A stretch of DNA of 15,420 nt, taken from contig QHZM01000199.1 in assembly GCA_003224665.1 (NCBI GenBank), positions 1 through 15,420 of the forward strand. The letters run 5' to 3'. Below are positions 6,982 to 15,420 of the stretch, in pieces. Below the pieces are notes generated by a model that was given only the letters and a program-made list of their open reading frames with translations, did no database searches and was not told the origin of the DNA. Position numbers and translations under genes: made by a program. Source of the stretch: Acidobacteriota bacterium. GTDB lineage: Bacteria > Acidobacteriota > Terriglobia > UBA7540. Position 1 is the stretch's first letter; every line of letters begins with the position of its first letter.

Positions 6982-9702
6982 TTACATCGCCGAGCGAGCG
7001 GGTCGCCGGACGGTGAAAAGCAGGTTGTTGACCGGGGAGGGTGGCGTCTGATCGGCGGTGGGATTGGCTTGCTTGATTCGGAGGATTTCCTGGAGCTCCG
7101 CGGAGGATTTTCCCCGGTCTCCCAGCGCGCGATAGGTGGCGCTGAGTGTCTGGCGCGCCTCGACCATGTCCGGCCACAGGCCAATCGCAGCATTGAGGTG
7201 CTCGAGAGCGGCCGTGTAATCCTTGCGCGTATAGGCGATCCTTCCCGCGAGTGACTGGATGTAGGGGTCTTTGGGATCGAGCTTCAGGGCTTGGTCGATG
7301 GCCTTTTGAGCGCTTTCGACGTCCTCCGGAGCGGCGTGCGTAATCGCGGAGGCGAGGTAGTAGTATGCCGCCGAATCCTGCGACCCCAGCGCCACAGCGG
7401 TTTCGAGCAGTGGCCGCGCCTGCGCCGACCGGACTCGAATCTCCAGCATGATCCCGTTGATCAGGTAGGGCAGGGACCACTCCGGCCAACGCGATTGAAT
7501 CTGATTGAGGACCTCCTGGGATTCATCGTTCTGCTGGAGGAGCTCCAGGGTAATGGCCTGGGTGAGCATGAGTTCCGGTGAGCCCGGCACAGCGCGCAAG
7601 GCTTGGGCCAGCATTTCCGAGGCTTGGCGGTAGTTCTTGTGCTTGATGAGGAAGAGCGCCGCCTGAAAGTAGAGGTCAGGGCGCGTGGGGTCCGCCCGGA
7701 AGCCGCGGTTCAAGTCGCGAGTGGCTTCCTCAGGTTTGCCCAGCGCATCGAGAATCTGAGCGCGCAAGAGGAAGTAGTCGCCCTTCCGTTTGTCGGCCGG
7801 AATCTTGTCCAACTCCGCTAGACCCGCTTCAGGCGCTGCGGAGTGAAAGACCGCAATGGCGAGGTCGAGGCGAATATCGACGGCGGAAGGATCCTGCGCG
7901 GCGACGAGCTCCAGGAATTCGCGCGCCGCTTCGTACTGTTCCCAGTCCAGCAGCGTCTTGCCGCACGTGCCCAGAACGCTGGGGTCGGAAGTGCGCGCTT
8001 TCGCGGCGCGGAAGGCCTCCACCGCCTCCTGATTTTTGCCCTCATATAAAAGCGCCTTTCCCATTTGCGTACGGAGCCCGGGATCATCCGGCCGGGTGTT
8101 GATACTTCTCTGCAAGTTCATGGTATATCTGGCGATTTGTTCCTCAGGAGGAAGCTGGAGGAAGTCAAACAATCCACCGTAGGGTCGCCTGCGGCCTTCC
8201 TCGGGGCCCAGTGACTTGAAGGCCTCAATGACTTTCTCGGCTTCGTCGCGACGACCCATGCGCTGCAGGGCCCGGCTGTAGTGCATCAGGACCTTGGCAT
8301 CCTTGGGAGCGATTTCGGCGGCCCGGGCAAGGGCTTCCGCGGCCTCCTCGGGCTGGTCGAGCCGCATGTCATCCTGGCCCAGCGCGTCCCAGGCCCGGAA
8401 GTTCTTCGGTTCGGCCTTCAGGACGAGCTTCAACTCCTCGACGGAGTCTTTGAATCTTCCATTTTGATAGTAGAGGATGGCGCGGGCATAGCGTGCCGCA
8501 GTCAGGTTCGGATCCAGTTCCAGGGCTTGGTTGAGATGCTCCAAGGCTTTGTCGCGCTCGCGCACGGTTTCGGCGATCGCCAGTTCATAGAGGCCACGCG
8601 GGTCCTTCGGGTATTTTTGCACGTACCAGAGGATGTCCCGCAGGCCCAGATCCAGCTTGGCACTGCGCACGTAACAGAAGCCACGCTCGCGCCGGGCGAT
8701 GTCGTCGTGAGGATTTAGTTGGAGGTATTTCTCGATGGCGGTAGAGGCGTCGGCGTAGAAACCCATTTCCTGGCTAGCCAGAGCCAGAGCGTAGAGGATA
8801 TCGGGTCGCTTGGGCGCCGTATTGTGCGCCTGGAGCAGGAGGATTACCGCCTGATCGCTGCGGCCTTTTGCCGAGAAAACGTTGGCAAGGTTGAGAAGGG
8901 AATCGGGATCATTGGGCCGTTGCTGGAGGGCAATCTGAAAGACCGACTGCGCGCGGTCGAGATGCTCTGCCCGGCGCGCGGCGAGTCCAAGGTTGAAAAG
9001 GATGTCGAAGTTCGCGGGATCGGCGTCCAGAGCGCGCGTGAAGGCGGCTTCGGCGTCCGCATAGCGCTCCCACTTCACGTAAACCATCCCGATGGAAAAT
9101 GCGATGCGGGGATCGCTGCCGGCACGCTTTTCAATGTTTAGAAGCAACTGCTCGGCGGCCTCGGCCTGGTTGTTCAATTTCAGCGCCTGGGCGCGCAGGA
9201 TGCCAACCGGGAGTGTGGATTGCTCATCCAGCGACAGTCGTCCGAGGTGCTTGAGGGCATCGGCGCCCTGGTGGCTCTCCACGCTGATGCGCGCCAACTG
9301 CAGACTGGCATTGGCGTGCTTGGGGTCAGCGGCGACAACCTTCAGGTAGGCCCCGCGAGCCTGTTCTGTCTTCCCTTGCGCCATGTAGTGATTGCCCAGG
9401 TTGTTCAGCAGGAAGGGAGACCCGGGGGCCAGGGCTAGCGCGCGTTTGTACTCCTCGCCCGCCTCCTCGTAGCGCTTCTGGGAATCCAGAACCACGCCCA
9501 GCAGGCCGCAGATTCCCGCGTCTCGGGGATACTTCGTAAGGGCCGCCCGCAGGGCCTTTTCGGCCCGTTCCACTTCGCCTTGCCGGAACAAGGTCGCGGC
9601 CTCCTCGTACACGGAACGCGGGGCTTGGGATTGAGAGATCAGAAGGGAAGAAGTGAGGAGGAGGACGGCGAGCGCAACAAAGATACTCCGACGAGAAGAC
9701 AT
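6982..9702 (-). CDS. Exported tetratricopeptide-repeat protein, about two dozen TPRs
   Basis: 906 residues from the ATG at 9702. The frame is open up to an ATG at 9786, but the shorter start gives a proper signal peptide (MSSRRSIFVALAVLLL, with a likely cut after SQSQA near residue 27), so I prefer it; no strong ribosome binding site decides it. Almost the whole mature chain consists of 34-residue TPR units with the usual A, G, Y and P positions, for example LALAPGSPFLLNNLGNHYMA and LDADPANFDILFNLGLAARR. A break near residues 495-535 (PEEGRRRPYGGLFDFLQLPP) divides the array into a longer N-terminal and a shorter C-terminal part. No enzyme domain is visible. TPR arrays act as protein-binding scaffolds; the signal peptide places this one in the periplasm or beyond. 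It lies downstream of the Oar-like receptor on the same strand but behind a terminator, so it is probably transcribed separately or by read-through. Its partner is unknown. Confidence 0.85.
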   Translation of the reverse strand: MSSRRSIFVALAVLLLTSSLLISQSQAPRSVYEEAATLFRQGEVERAEKALRAALTKYPRDAGICGLLGVVLDSQKRYEEAGEEYKRALALAPGSPFLLNNLGNHYMAQGKTEQARGAYLKVVAADPKHANASLQLARISVESHQGADALKHLGRLSLDEQSTLPVGILRAQALKLNNQAEAAEQLLLNIEKRAGSDPRIAFSIGMVYVKWERYADAEAAFTRALDADPANFDILFNLGLAARRAEHLDRAQSVFQIALQQRPNDPDSLLNLANVFSAKGRSDQAVILLLQAHNTAPKRPDILYALALASQEMGFYADASTAIEKYLQLNPHDDIARRERGFCYVRSAKLDLGLRDILWYVQKYPKDPRGLYELAIAETVRERDKALEHLNQALELDPNLTAARYARAILYYQNGRFKDSVEELKLVLKAEPKNFRAWDALGQDDMRLDQPEEAAEALARAAEIAPKDAKVLMHYSRALQRMGRRDEAEKVIEAFKSLGPEEGRRRPYGGLFDFLQLPPEEQIARYTMNLQRSINTRPDDPGLRTQMGKALLYEGKNQEAVEAFRAAKARTSDPSVLGTCGKTLLDWEQYEAAREFLELVAAQDPSAVDIRLDLAIAVFHSAAPEAGLAELDKIPADKRKGDYFLLRAQILDALGKPEEATRDLNRGFRADPTRPDLYFQAALFLIKHKNYRQASEMLAQALRAVPGSPELMLTQAITLELLQQNDESQEVLNQIQSRWPEWSLPYLINGIMLEIRVRSAQARPLLETAVALGSQDSAAYYYLASAITHAAPEDVESAQKAIDQALKLDPKDPYIQSLAGRIAYTRKDYTAALEHLNAAIGLWPDMVEARQTLSATYRALGDRGKSSAELQEILRIKQANPTADQTPPSPVNNLLFTVRRPARSAM

Positions 9703-9833
9703 GATTCCGACAAACCTTGGGTTCGCCTGCGCCACTCCGAGGACACTCATGCCGGTGGCCCCGGCGAGGTTCGGATCAACCCGCATCCGTCATTTTACCG
9801 CGCACCTAGAGCTGGTGGCGCAGCTTTTGGAGG

Positions 9834-9865
9834 AAAAAAAGGGAGGGGCGCTATGCCCCTCCCTT
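9834..9865 (-). terminator. Intrinsic terminator of the Oar-like receptor gene
   Basis: On the minus strand a perfect 9-bp stem GGGAGGGGC / GCCCCTCCC (plus two A-T pairs), with a 5-base loop (ATAGC), is followed by seven T. It starts 19 bases after the receptor stop codon at 9884 and ends before the TPR gene, separating the two transcripts. Confidence 0.85.
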
Positions 9866-9883
9866 GGAATACAAGTACGGCCT

Positions 9884-12064
9884 TTACCAGTAGAGCTTCA
9901 AGGCCATCTGGATTTCGCGAGGTGTGTTGGCTTGGCAGCCCACGTTGCCGAAGTCCCCCGCGACCTGAGAGTTGATGCAACCGAACTGCGGGTGGTTGAG
10001 GGCATTGAACGCCTCTGCCCGGAACTCCAGCCGCGAACCCTCCCGGAGCTTCGGCAAGGAGACCTGCTTGAACAAAGAGAGAGACGCGTTGCGGGTTCCC
10101 GGGAACCGGGCGTTCGGCGCCATGCGTGGTGCCGTCCCGACTGTATAGGCGTCAGGTTTGACGGCCACCTCGGGGTTGGCGAAGTAACCGTCGGTGAACC
10201 ACTTCGATTTGTCATTGATCTGGAGCGGTGCGAGCAAGTTGGGTAGCTGAGGTCCGTAACTAACGGGGCTCTGCCCGCCGCTGAGGCTGAGAGGAACCGG
10301 CTGGCCCGTGTCAAAGCGCCAGATACCATTGGTCTGCCAGCCACCCAGGACGGCGTCCAGCACAGAATGCCAATGCGTTCCCCACTTCTTGTTGTGCCCG
10401 AACGGAAATTGGTAGACGTAGGCGACTTGGAACACCTGCGCGATATCCCATTCGGATAGCGAGCGCATCAATTTGCGGTTGTTGGGGTTGGCGTTGACGC
10501 TGAACCCGCCCATCCACTCCGTATAGGTGGAGAGCGAAGCGTCGTCGATGGACTTGGCGCCAGTATAGGTGACGAGGAGCTGCAGCCCATTCGACATGCG
10601 TTTATCAACCTTCAACTGGAAGGCGTGGTAGATGGAGTTTGCCCACGGGGGAGGATACGAGGTGAACCCCGAGAACTGCGGATAGGGTCGCAGGAGTTGC
10701 GAGGCTCCGATCAGGGGGCCGGACAACCCTGAAGTCGGATCGGTGATAACCCCAAAGAAGGGATTCGGCACGCGGGTTTTGAGCGCAGTGAACAGGGCAG
10801 TGCCTGGCGTGGCCTGCTCAACCCAGCTCCCCAGGTAGTTCAGATCACCGCCGCCACCGTAGTACAGCTTTGTCCCCTTGGTGCCGACGTAGTTGGCGTC
10901 AACGAGCACTTGGCTTGGTAACTCCTGCTGGAATCCCGCGCTCCAGGTTTGGGTGTAAGGTGTGGCGTTAAAGGAGCGAATCGGCGCAGTGGCGCCTAGG
11001 CCCACCTGGGTGAGCAGCCCCAAAGAGTTCCCGGTGGGGAGGTTAGGTCCGCCGTTTGGCCAAGGGTCGCTCATCCGCCCCCAGGGTAGTACCGGGTCGC
11101 CTTGATAACGGGTATTCCAGTTGGTGACGGCCGTGAAGCCGTCGATCCCACCCGGTCCCGCACCCGCGGTCCCGAATTCGGTGGGGTTGTAGAATAGACC
11201 GTACCCGGCCCGGAATACCGTCTTGGGCAGGAAGCGGTAGGCGAGGTTGAAACGCGGCCCGAAGTTGTTCCCGTCCACGTTCGCCGTGCGTCGTACGCCA
11301 CCCGTGCCGGCGAAGACCTCCCCGCCCTTGAGGCTGCTGAGATTGGGAACCGGCCCGAGAGCCGCTGGCCAGGTGGCTGGGTCCACTGCCCCAGGGGTGA
11401 TGGGCGAGGCTATGGTCGTGTCCAGCCAGTTCATGCGGTTATAGCGCTCGGTGCGCGGGAGCTCCAGGTCGTAGCGAAGACCGAGGCCGACAGTGAGTTT
11501 ATCGCTCACACGCCAGTTGTCCTGGATGTACCCACCGTAGCGGTAATTCTGGGTACTCATGTGAGTCGCGATCTCGTACTCACCCCAAGTACTGGGACTA
11601 CCGACGCCGGTGAGGAACGAGGCCATGGCGTCGCCGCCGCCCCACCAGGGGTATTGGGAGGTGGAGTTGAAGTCAAAAATCTGGACTCCACCCGGCACAC
11701 CGACTTGATACCAGTTCATGCGGTCCATTCGGAAAGAGCCGCCGATTTTCAATTCGTGCCGGCCAGCCATCTTGGTAAGGACCGCTTGCAAGTTGTGAAC
11801 TTCTTGGCCGTTCTTGTACACCGACCAGGCCTGTGCACCGATGGCCTCACCGGAAGCTTGACGATAGCCGCCATAGATGTAGACAACCGGAGAGGTGACG
11901 GTTCCAGACCTCTTGATGTACGCGGGAAGGCCGAGGTCTGTGACCGGATCGAAATTCGGGAAGTCCTGCCCGATGCCCCGGGTGTATGTGAAGCCGCGGG
12001 TGAACCCGTAGGACATGTTCAGGAGAGTGGTGGGACTGAAAGTACGGTTCAAGGTCAGAACCAC
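9884..12064 (-). pseudogene. Oar-like TonB-dependent receptor, 3' part (C-terminal beta-barrel) of a frameshifted gene
   Basis: This is the downstream reading frame of the receptor. The first ATG in it is at 12064, but receptor-like sequence in this frame already begins upstream (DPCTQGPNSGGPRSV, to about 12110), so the ATG is not a true start. The 726 residues are typical large beta-barrel: alternating aromatic and polar strands such as NRTFSPTTLLNMSYGFTRGF, ELKIGGSFRMDRMNW, YIQDNWRVSDKLTVGLGLRY and RLEFRAEAFNALNHPQFG, as in Oar-type receptors. The chain ends IQMALKLYW, a C-terminal aromatic residue fitting recognition by the BAM outer-membrane insertion machinery. With the upstream piece the whole would be about 1,200 residues. 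Without its own start or signal peptide this part should not make a working protein. No further stop or frame change is seen down to 9884, so the damage is recent or an artefact. Confidence 0.85.
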
Positions 12065-13484
12065 CGACCGAGGCCCGCCGGAATTCGGACCTTGTGTGCA
12101 GGGATCCAGGGCGGTTGATCCCCGACCCCGTCCAGTTGTTAAACCGATTATACTGAGCCGTGCCGACGTTCACATTCGGCATCGGAAAATACCCCATCAT
12201 CTTGGACGACACAGGGTCGATGAGGTTGCCCGGCACTTGGGCGAGTTGAAAGGCGGCCGGCAGCTGAGGAATCACGCTGTTGGGATCATTGATGTCGCTC
12301 ATGTAGGTTGCGAGGTTGTTGTTAGGGACGAAGGTCCGCAAGGTAGGACCGCCGTTGCCGGCATCATAGACCCCGGTGTAGGGGTCCCAAAGCTGGTTGT
12401 CACCGTTTGTGCACATGCCGGTGCCATCGAAACCCTCGGGACAGATCTCTCCGAAGTTCCCATTGCGCATCGCCAGACTAGGGACACCGGCGCTATGGAC
12501 GCTGAGCGAATGTTCGCGAGTGCCTTCGTAATCTGCAAAGAAGAAGGTCTTATCCCTCTTGATGGGTCCGCCCACCGTGAAGCCGAACTGGTTCCGGCGC
12601 AGAGGAGCGAGCTTTCCCCCCGACCGGTTACTGAACCAGTCGTTGGAGTCCAGCTTCTCGTTGCGGAGGAAGTCCCAGGCGCTGCCGTGGAAAGAATTGC
12701 TTCCGGAGCGCAGAACCATGTTGACGTAGGTGTTGCCTGTGAACCCTACTTCTGCGGAAAAGTTGCTCTGCTGGACTTTGAATTCCTGCACCGCGTCCAC
12801 TGAAGGCTGGTAGAGCACGTTGTTGACGGCCGAGTTGGCCTCATAGCTGGTGGCGGTGACGCCGTCGATCAGCACTTCCGCCGTCGAGTTGCGTCCGCCG
12901 TTCGAAGACCAGTTGATGGCCATCTGGTTGGGTCCAAACACCGTCCCTGGTGCCTGAACGACACCTGGAGCCAGGAATGCCAGGTCGAACACGGCACGAC
13001 CGACCAGGGGCAGATCGTTGATGAACGTGCGGTTGAGTTCCTGCCCCTGGACAGCGTCCTGGGTGGACAACACTGGCGCAGCACTCACTATTTCCACAGC
13101 CTGGGTCGTCTGCCCCAGTTGCAGCGCGACATCGATCGAAGCCCCCTGGTTTACGTCCAAGACGATACCCTCTTGAACGTAAGTCCTGAAACCTTGTGCC
13201 TCGACGCTCAATCTGTAAATGCTGGGGGCCAGATTGCTCAGAACGTAGCGCCCGAGAGCATCGGTTGTAATTTTGAAAACTTGGCCTTTGTTGATGTCAG
13301 TTAAAGTGAGCTTTGCCCCGGGCACGACTGCGCCCGAGGGATCCGCAACGACGCCGGTCAATGACCCCGAGTAAATTTGCGCCAAAGCGGACGTGGGAGA
13401 AACTCCCAAGAGGCCCAAGAGAACAAGAGAACAAAGCAGACAGCTGAGCAGACTGCTCCCTTCCCCCCTAGTTCTTTTTTCCAT
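11847..13484 (-). pseudogene. Oar-like TonB-dependent receptor, 5' part (signal, regulatory domain, plug, barrel start) of a frameshifted gene
   Basis: ATG 13484 has a strong GGAGGTG (13498-13492) 7 bases upstream. The signal peptide ends SALA|Q at residue 35. Residues about 37-123 form a carboxypeptidase-regulatory-like domain (GSLTGVVADPSGAVVPGAKL and GRYVLSNLAPSIYRLSVEA). Residues about 124-285 are the plug region (LPLVGRAVFDLAFLAPGV, EVLIDGVTATS, NMVLRSGSNSFHGSAWDFLR), followed by the first barrel strands (GFTVGGPIKRDKTFFFADYE). This order is that of Oar-like receptors thought to import or handle large substrates at the outer membrane with TonB. Near residue 456 (NNWTGSGINR, about 12.11-12.13 kb) the frame changes: the last roughly 90 codons down to 11847 are out of frame and meaningless (rich in R, H, S). 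The usual segment with a D-x-K-I-D-H-x-F...R-Y/F-S motif that should follow is absent from every frame, suggesting a short deletion together with the shift. Confidence 0.85.
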
Positions 13485-13967
13485 AGTTCAGCACCTCCAA
13501 CTGTAACCGACGCTAAGAAGCGATGGTTCTGCCTAGAATGAAAAATTCCCGGTCTGTGGGCTGGTAATCGAACCGGCGGACGGTGCAAAAACGGCTCATT
13601 TTCGTGCCACCCTCGGTTCAGGCAACTATGCGGTGCCCAGAGTAATCGCTTTCAATCACGGAAATCAAGAGAAAGTATCAATGGGAGGCCTGTGGTCCTC
13701 AAAAATTCGATACTCCCGTCACTTCGAATTATCCACCTTACGCTGCCCTCTCCTCGAGTCGGTATTCGTATTGCCGAGCAAGTCTGAGAACAGATACCAT
13801 TTCGGTACTACTTGAGTGTCCCGATCGTGCCTGAAACCTCTTTTCCGTTTCCAGCCGTGTCGCAAAATTATTGAGTTGGCCGACCTTGCCAAGACTACGA
13901 AGCAAGGGGTCGGGTGTTCGAACCACCCCGGGCGTACCATCTAACGCTGGTCGAGTTCACCTTCACC
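13485..13967. other. Gene-poor region upstream of the receptor
   Basis: It holds the ribosome binding site of the receptor and, at its far end, the tRNA-like element. The few frames longer than 60 codons here have no recognisable protein character. I find no convincing promoter pair for the receptor. Confidence 0.4.
13884..13939 (+). other. tRNA-3'-half-like element ending in CCA (relic or attachment-site remnant)
   Basis: GGGTG (13912-13916), TTCGAAC (13917-13923) and CACCC (13924-13928) form a perfect 5-bp T arm with a 7-base TTCRANY loop. It is followed at once by exactly 7 bases (CGGGCGT, 13929-13935), one discriminator base and CCA (13937-13939), which is the exact geometry of a tRNA 3' end. 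Upstream, CCTTGC (13884-13889) pairs with GCAAGG (13902-13907), but the loop is 12 bases instead of 7, and CGACCTTGCCAAG at 13881-13893 recalls the anticodon arm of tRNA-Gly(GCC). No 5' acceptor strand pairing with CGGGCGT is present upstream, and the D arm is at best degenerate. It is therefore not a working tRNA but looks like a tRNA 3' fragment. Confidence 0.45.
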
Positions 13968-14147
13968 TCACATTGACTCTTGCTTCTCGAGGGGCCCAGA
14001 GGACGTATCGACCGCGGGCGCGTAACCCTTGAGTTTACCGCAAGGCCTGGAAGAGTCACTCGAACGGCGAAGGCTCTCCAAGTCGGCCACCAGCTCTTTC
14101 ATTTCTTCGTCGGTCACCCGAGCCGGCGGCTTCCCACCGCCATTCAT
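13968..14147 (-). CDS. Small hypothetical protein, 59 codons
   Basis: ATG 14147 to TGA at 13968. The chain begins MNGGGKPPARVTDEEMKELV and has an acidic/basic helical stretch (VTDEEMKELVADLESLRR, residues 11-28), then a Ser/Pro-rich tail ending EKQESM. It has protein-like composition but I recognise no family, and no good ribosome binding site precedes the ATG. An overlapping upstream frame (ATG 14202) starts with a hydrophobic segment, MTLFFGVSFIISLFLLW, and then turns into Arg-rich nonsense. Joining the two by one frame change near 14.12-14.15 kb would give a small membrane protein with a cytoplasmic helix. It lies 94 bases after the amidotransferase stop, on the same strand. Confidence 0.35.
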   Translation of the reverse strand: MNGGGKPPARVTDEEMKELVADLESLRRSSDSSRPCGKLKGYAPAVDTSSGPLEKQESM

Positions 14148-14241
14148 CCGTCCATAAAAGAAATAAGGAAATAATGAATGAGACTCCGAAGAAAAGGGTC
14201 ATCGAGACGAATGAGCGGAGCACACAAGCCACGGATGGCAC

Positions 14242-14949
14242 TCAAGGATTATGCGGACTAAGGCGCGAGAGTTGAGTCAGCAGTCCGCGCATTTTTTCGT
14301 TAAGTGCTGCAAATCGCGCCTCGGGTGACAAGATCTCCCCAGGGCTTTGGACATAAGGACCTTCGCTGAGTTCATGGGTGCAGTTGTTGAGCAGGAGTTC
14401 GGCACTTTCCTTTGTGGTCTCTAAATGAAACTGCAGGGCGATCACACGTCCTTCATAGACGAACCCCTGATTGAGGCTTGCTGCACTGCTGGCAACCCGA
14501 ATCGCTCCCTTCGGCAGGCTGAAGGTGTCCCCGTGCCAGTGGAAAGCTTCGAATTTGTCGGGGAGGTCACTGAAGATGAGCGACCGGCAAGATTCGCGGC
14601 TCTTCTCGACCGGGAACCAACCGATTTCCTTGTAGCGATTTCGGAAAATCCGAGCTCCCAGGACGTCCGCCAGAAGTTGGGCACCCAAGCAGACTCCGAG
14701 AATGGTCTTTTCCTTTTTAATCGCCTCTTCGATGAATCGCTTTTCTTCGCTGAGCCAGGGGTGAATCCGGTCATCATAGACACCCATCGGGCCCCCCATT
14801 GCGATCAACCAATCTATCTCATCGAGGTTCGGCAGCGGGTGCCTATCGTAAAAGCGTGTTGCGGATAACCGGTATTTGTTCGCACGGATCCACGGCTCGA
14901 TACTCCCTAACCCTTCGAAGGGGACGTGCTGCAGGAAATGGACTCTCAT
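14242..14949 (-). CDS. Class I glutamine-amidotransferase-like protein (GMP-synthase-type GATase domain)
   Basis: 235 residues from ATG 14949. An upstream in-frame TTG at 14982 exists, but the family characteristically begins as here (MRVHFLQHVPFEGLGSIEPW), so I take the ATG. The class I triad is visible: Cys87 in the elbow GVCLGAQLLA, His175 and Glu177 in LQFHLE; MGGPMGVYDD (51-60) is the oxyanion-side strand. Length and single-domain form match the stand-alone GATase1-like proteins annotated as type 1 glutamine amidotransferases or GMP-synthase-like. These split the amide of glutamine, or a gamma-glutamyl substrate, in the cytoplasm, but no synthase partner is next to it, so the actual substrate is unknown. 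No strong ribosome binding site is seen. It is followed downstream only by the small ORF. The family call is firm, the pathway open. Confidence 0.9.
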   Translation of the reverse strand: MRVHFLQHVPFEGLGSIEPWIRANKYRLSATRFYDRHPLPNLDEIDWLIAMGGPMGVYDDRIHPWLSEEKRFIEEAIKKEKTILGVCLGAQLLADVLGARIFRNRYKEIGWFPVEKSRESCRSLIFSDLPDKFEAFHWHGDTFSLPKGAIRVASSAASLNQGFVYEGRVIALQFHLETTKESAELLLNNCTHELSEGPYVQSPGEILSPEARFAALNEKMRGLLTQLSRLSPHNP

Positions 14950-15333
14950 GCTCAGGACACAGACCCGTTGGCTGACTTTCAACCGTGCAGCAGCAAGGGT
15001 ATACCAAAGTTGCGGACGGACATGAAGTACCTGCCTTCCACTCGCTGCTCCGGGAGCGGCCCCAAGCCACAGCGACAGCTTCTGGTTTGCGGATCAGCGG
15101 GTAGGAACAACCCCTCGAGCTTTGCGGCTCAAACGGGTTCGTTGCGATCGGATGATATTGGGATGAGGTGGACGCTGAACAGGTGAAGGCAAAAAGGAAA
15201 GACCCAGGGCCGCCCGCCAGCCCTCAGGCCGTGTCCGACCGCCCTGCCGCTCGAAGTTCGCGGGCGATGCCGGAAGTCGGCGACCCTTCGAATCCGTCTC
15301 GAGCAGGTGAGTGTCTCGCCCTGGCGGCGGTTG
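14950..15333. other. Intergenic region upstream of the amidotransferase
   Basis: 384 bases without a gene I can support. A weak hairpin on the minus strand (AGGGC / GCCCT at 15224-15206, 9-base loop) is followed, after 5 bases, by TTTCCTTTTT and could end transcription of the di-iron repair gene, but the stem is short and the T run not adjacent. Confidence 0.35.
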
Positions 15334-15420
15334 TCAACCTCTGCCGGGCGCCCCTTTCGCGCGCCCTGCCGCCTCCTCCATCTCCAGGGCGCGCGGGAAG
15401 AGCACGTGATTCTCCAGGTA
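15334..15420 (-). CDS. C-terminal end of a hemerythrin-like Fe-S cluster repair protein (YtfE/ScdA/RIC type), cut by the window edge
   Basis: The last 28 codons are present, ending in TGA at 15334-15336; the start lies outside the window. The visible sequence, YLENHVLFPRALEMEE followed by a Gly/Ala/Arg-rich tail, matches the C-terminus of YtfE/ScdA-type di-iron proteins (pattern HxxLENNVLFPRAL), where the Glu of LEN is an iron ligand. These proteins repair Fe-S clusters after nitrosative or oxidative stress. The call rests on this single but very characteristic motif; a related hemerythrin-domain protein is possible. Confidence 0.6.
   Translation of the reverse strand, partial: YLENHVLFPRALEMEEAAGRAKGAPGRG

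Noticed and set aside
9703..9786. Longer TPR protein start at 9786
   Set aside because: It would place 28 residues without export character ahead of a good signal peptide starting at 9702.
12015..12803. Plus-strand frame of 262 codons antisense to the receptor
   Set aside because: It is complementary to clear receptor plug and barrel sequence and has no recognisable features of its own.
13593..13610. Sigma54-like site TGGCACG...GC on the minus strand upstream of the receptor
   Set aside because: The GG-to-GC spacing is 11 bases instead of 10 and the -12 element reads TGAGC rather than TTGCA.
15288..15304. TTCGAAT T-loop-like motif near the right edge
   Set aside because: The flanking five bases on each side do not pair and no acceptor strand or CCA follows.
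1..15420. CRISPR array or toxin-antitoxin/defence island
   Set aside because: No regularly spaced repeats of 23-40 bases are seen, and none of the genes resembles Cas, restriction, or known defence proteins.

Overview
The window looks like part of an Acidobacteriota chromosome, probably from the Solibacter/Bryobacterales side. It is GC-rich, carries a giant Oar-type TonB-dependent receptor with an N-terminal carboxypeptidase-regulatory-like domain, a very long secreted TPR protein, and exported double alpha/beta-hydrolase proteins. This placement is an inference from gene content; there is no marker gene here.

Left part (1-6616): an exported polysaccharide/ester-hydrolysis neighbourhood. On the minus strand a two-domain secreted esterase-like protein (1040-3100) is followed 8 bases later by an alpha/alpha-toroid-like protein (1031 down to 1, cut by the window edge) whose ribosome binding site overlaps the esterase stop codon. 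Diverging from them on the plus strand is a 986-residue exported protein (3656-6616) with a CBM9-like N-terminus and two further hydrolase domains. The two double-hydrolase proteins are clearly related in their first domains, but only the minus-strand one keeps a full Ser-Asp-His triad there. The plus-strand protein has replaced all three residues. This is the most interesting biology I can see in the window.

Middle (6617-13484): directly after the plus-strand hydrolase lies a decayed piece of an IS1595-type transposase. Then come, on the minus strand, a secreted protein made almost wholly of TPR repeats (6982-9702) and, upstream of it behind a clear intrinsic terminator, the Oar-like outer-membrane receptor (9884-13484). 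The receptor reads in two frames: it changes frame near 12.1 kb and seems to have lost a short barrel segment there, so it is a pseudogene or carries an assembly error.

Right part (13485-15420): a gene-poor stretch with a tRNA-3'-half-like element ending in CCA, a small 59-codon ORF preceded by a membrane-segment frame, a class I glutamine-amidotransferase-like gene (14242-14949), and at the edge the last 28 codons of a hemerythrin-like, YtfE/ScdA-type di-iron repair protein. The tRNA-like end, the transposase relic and the broken receptor together suggest a stretch that has been rearranged.
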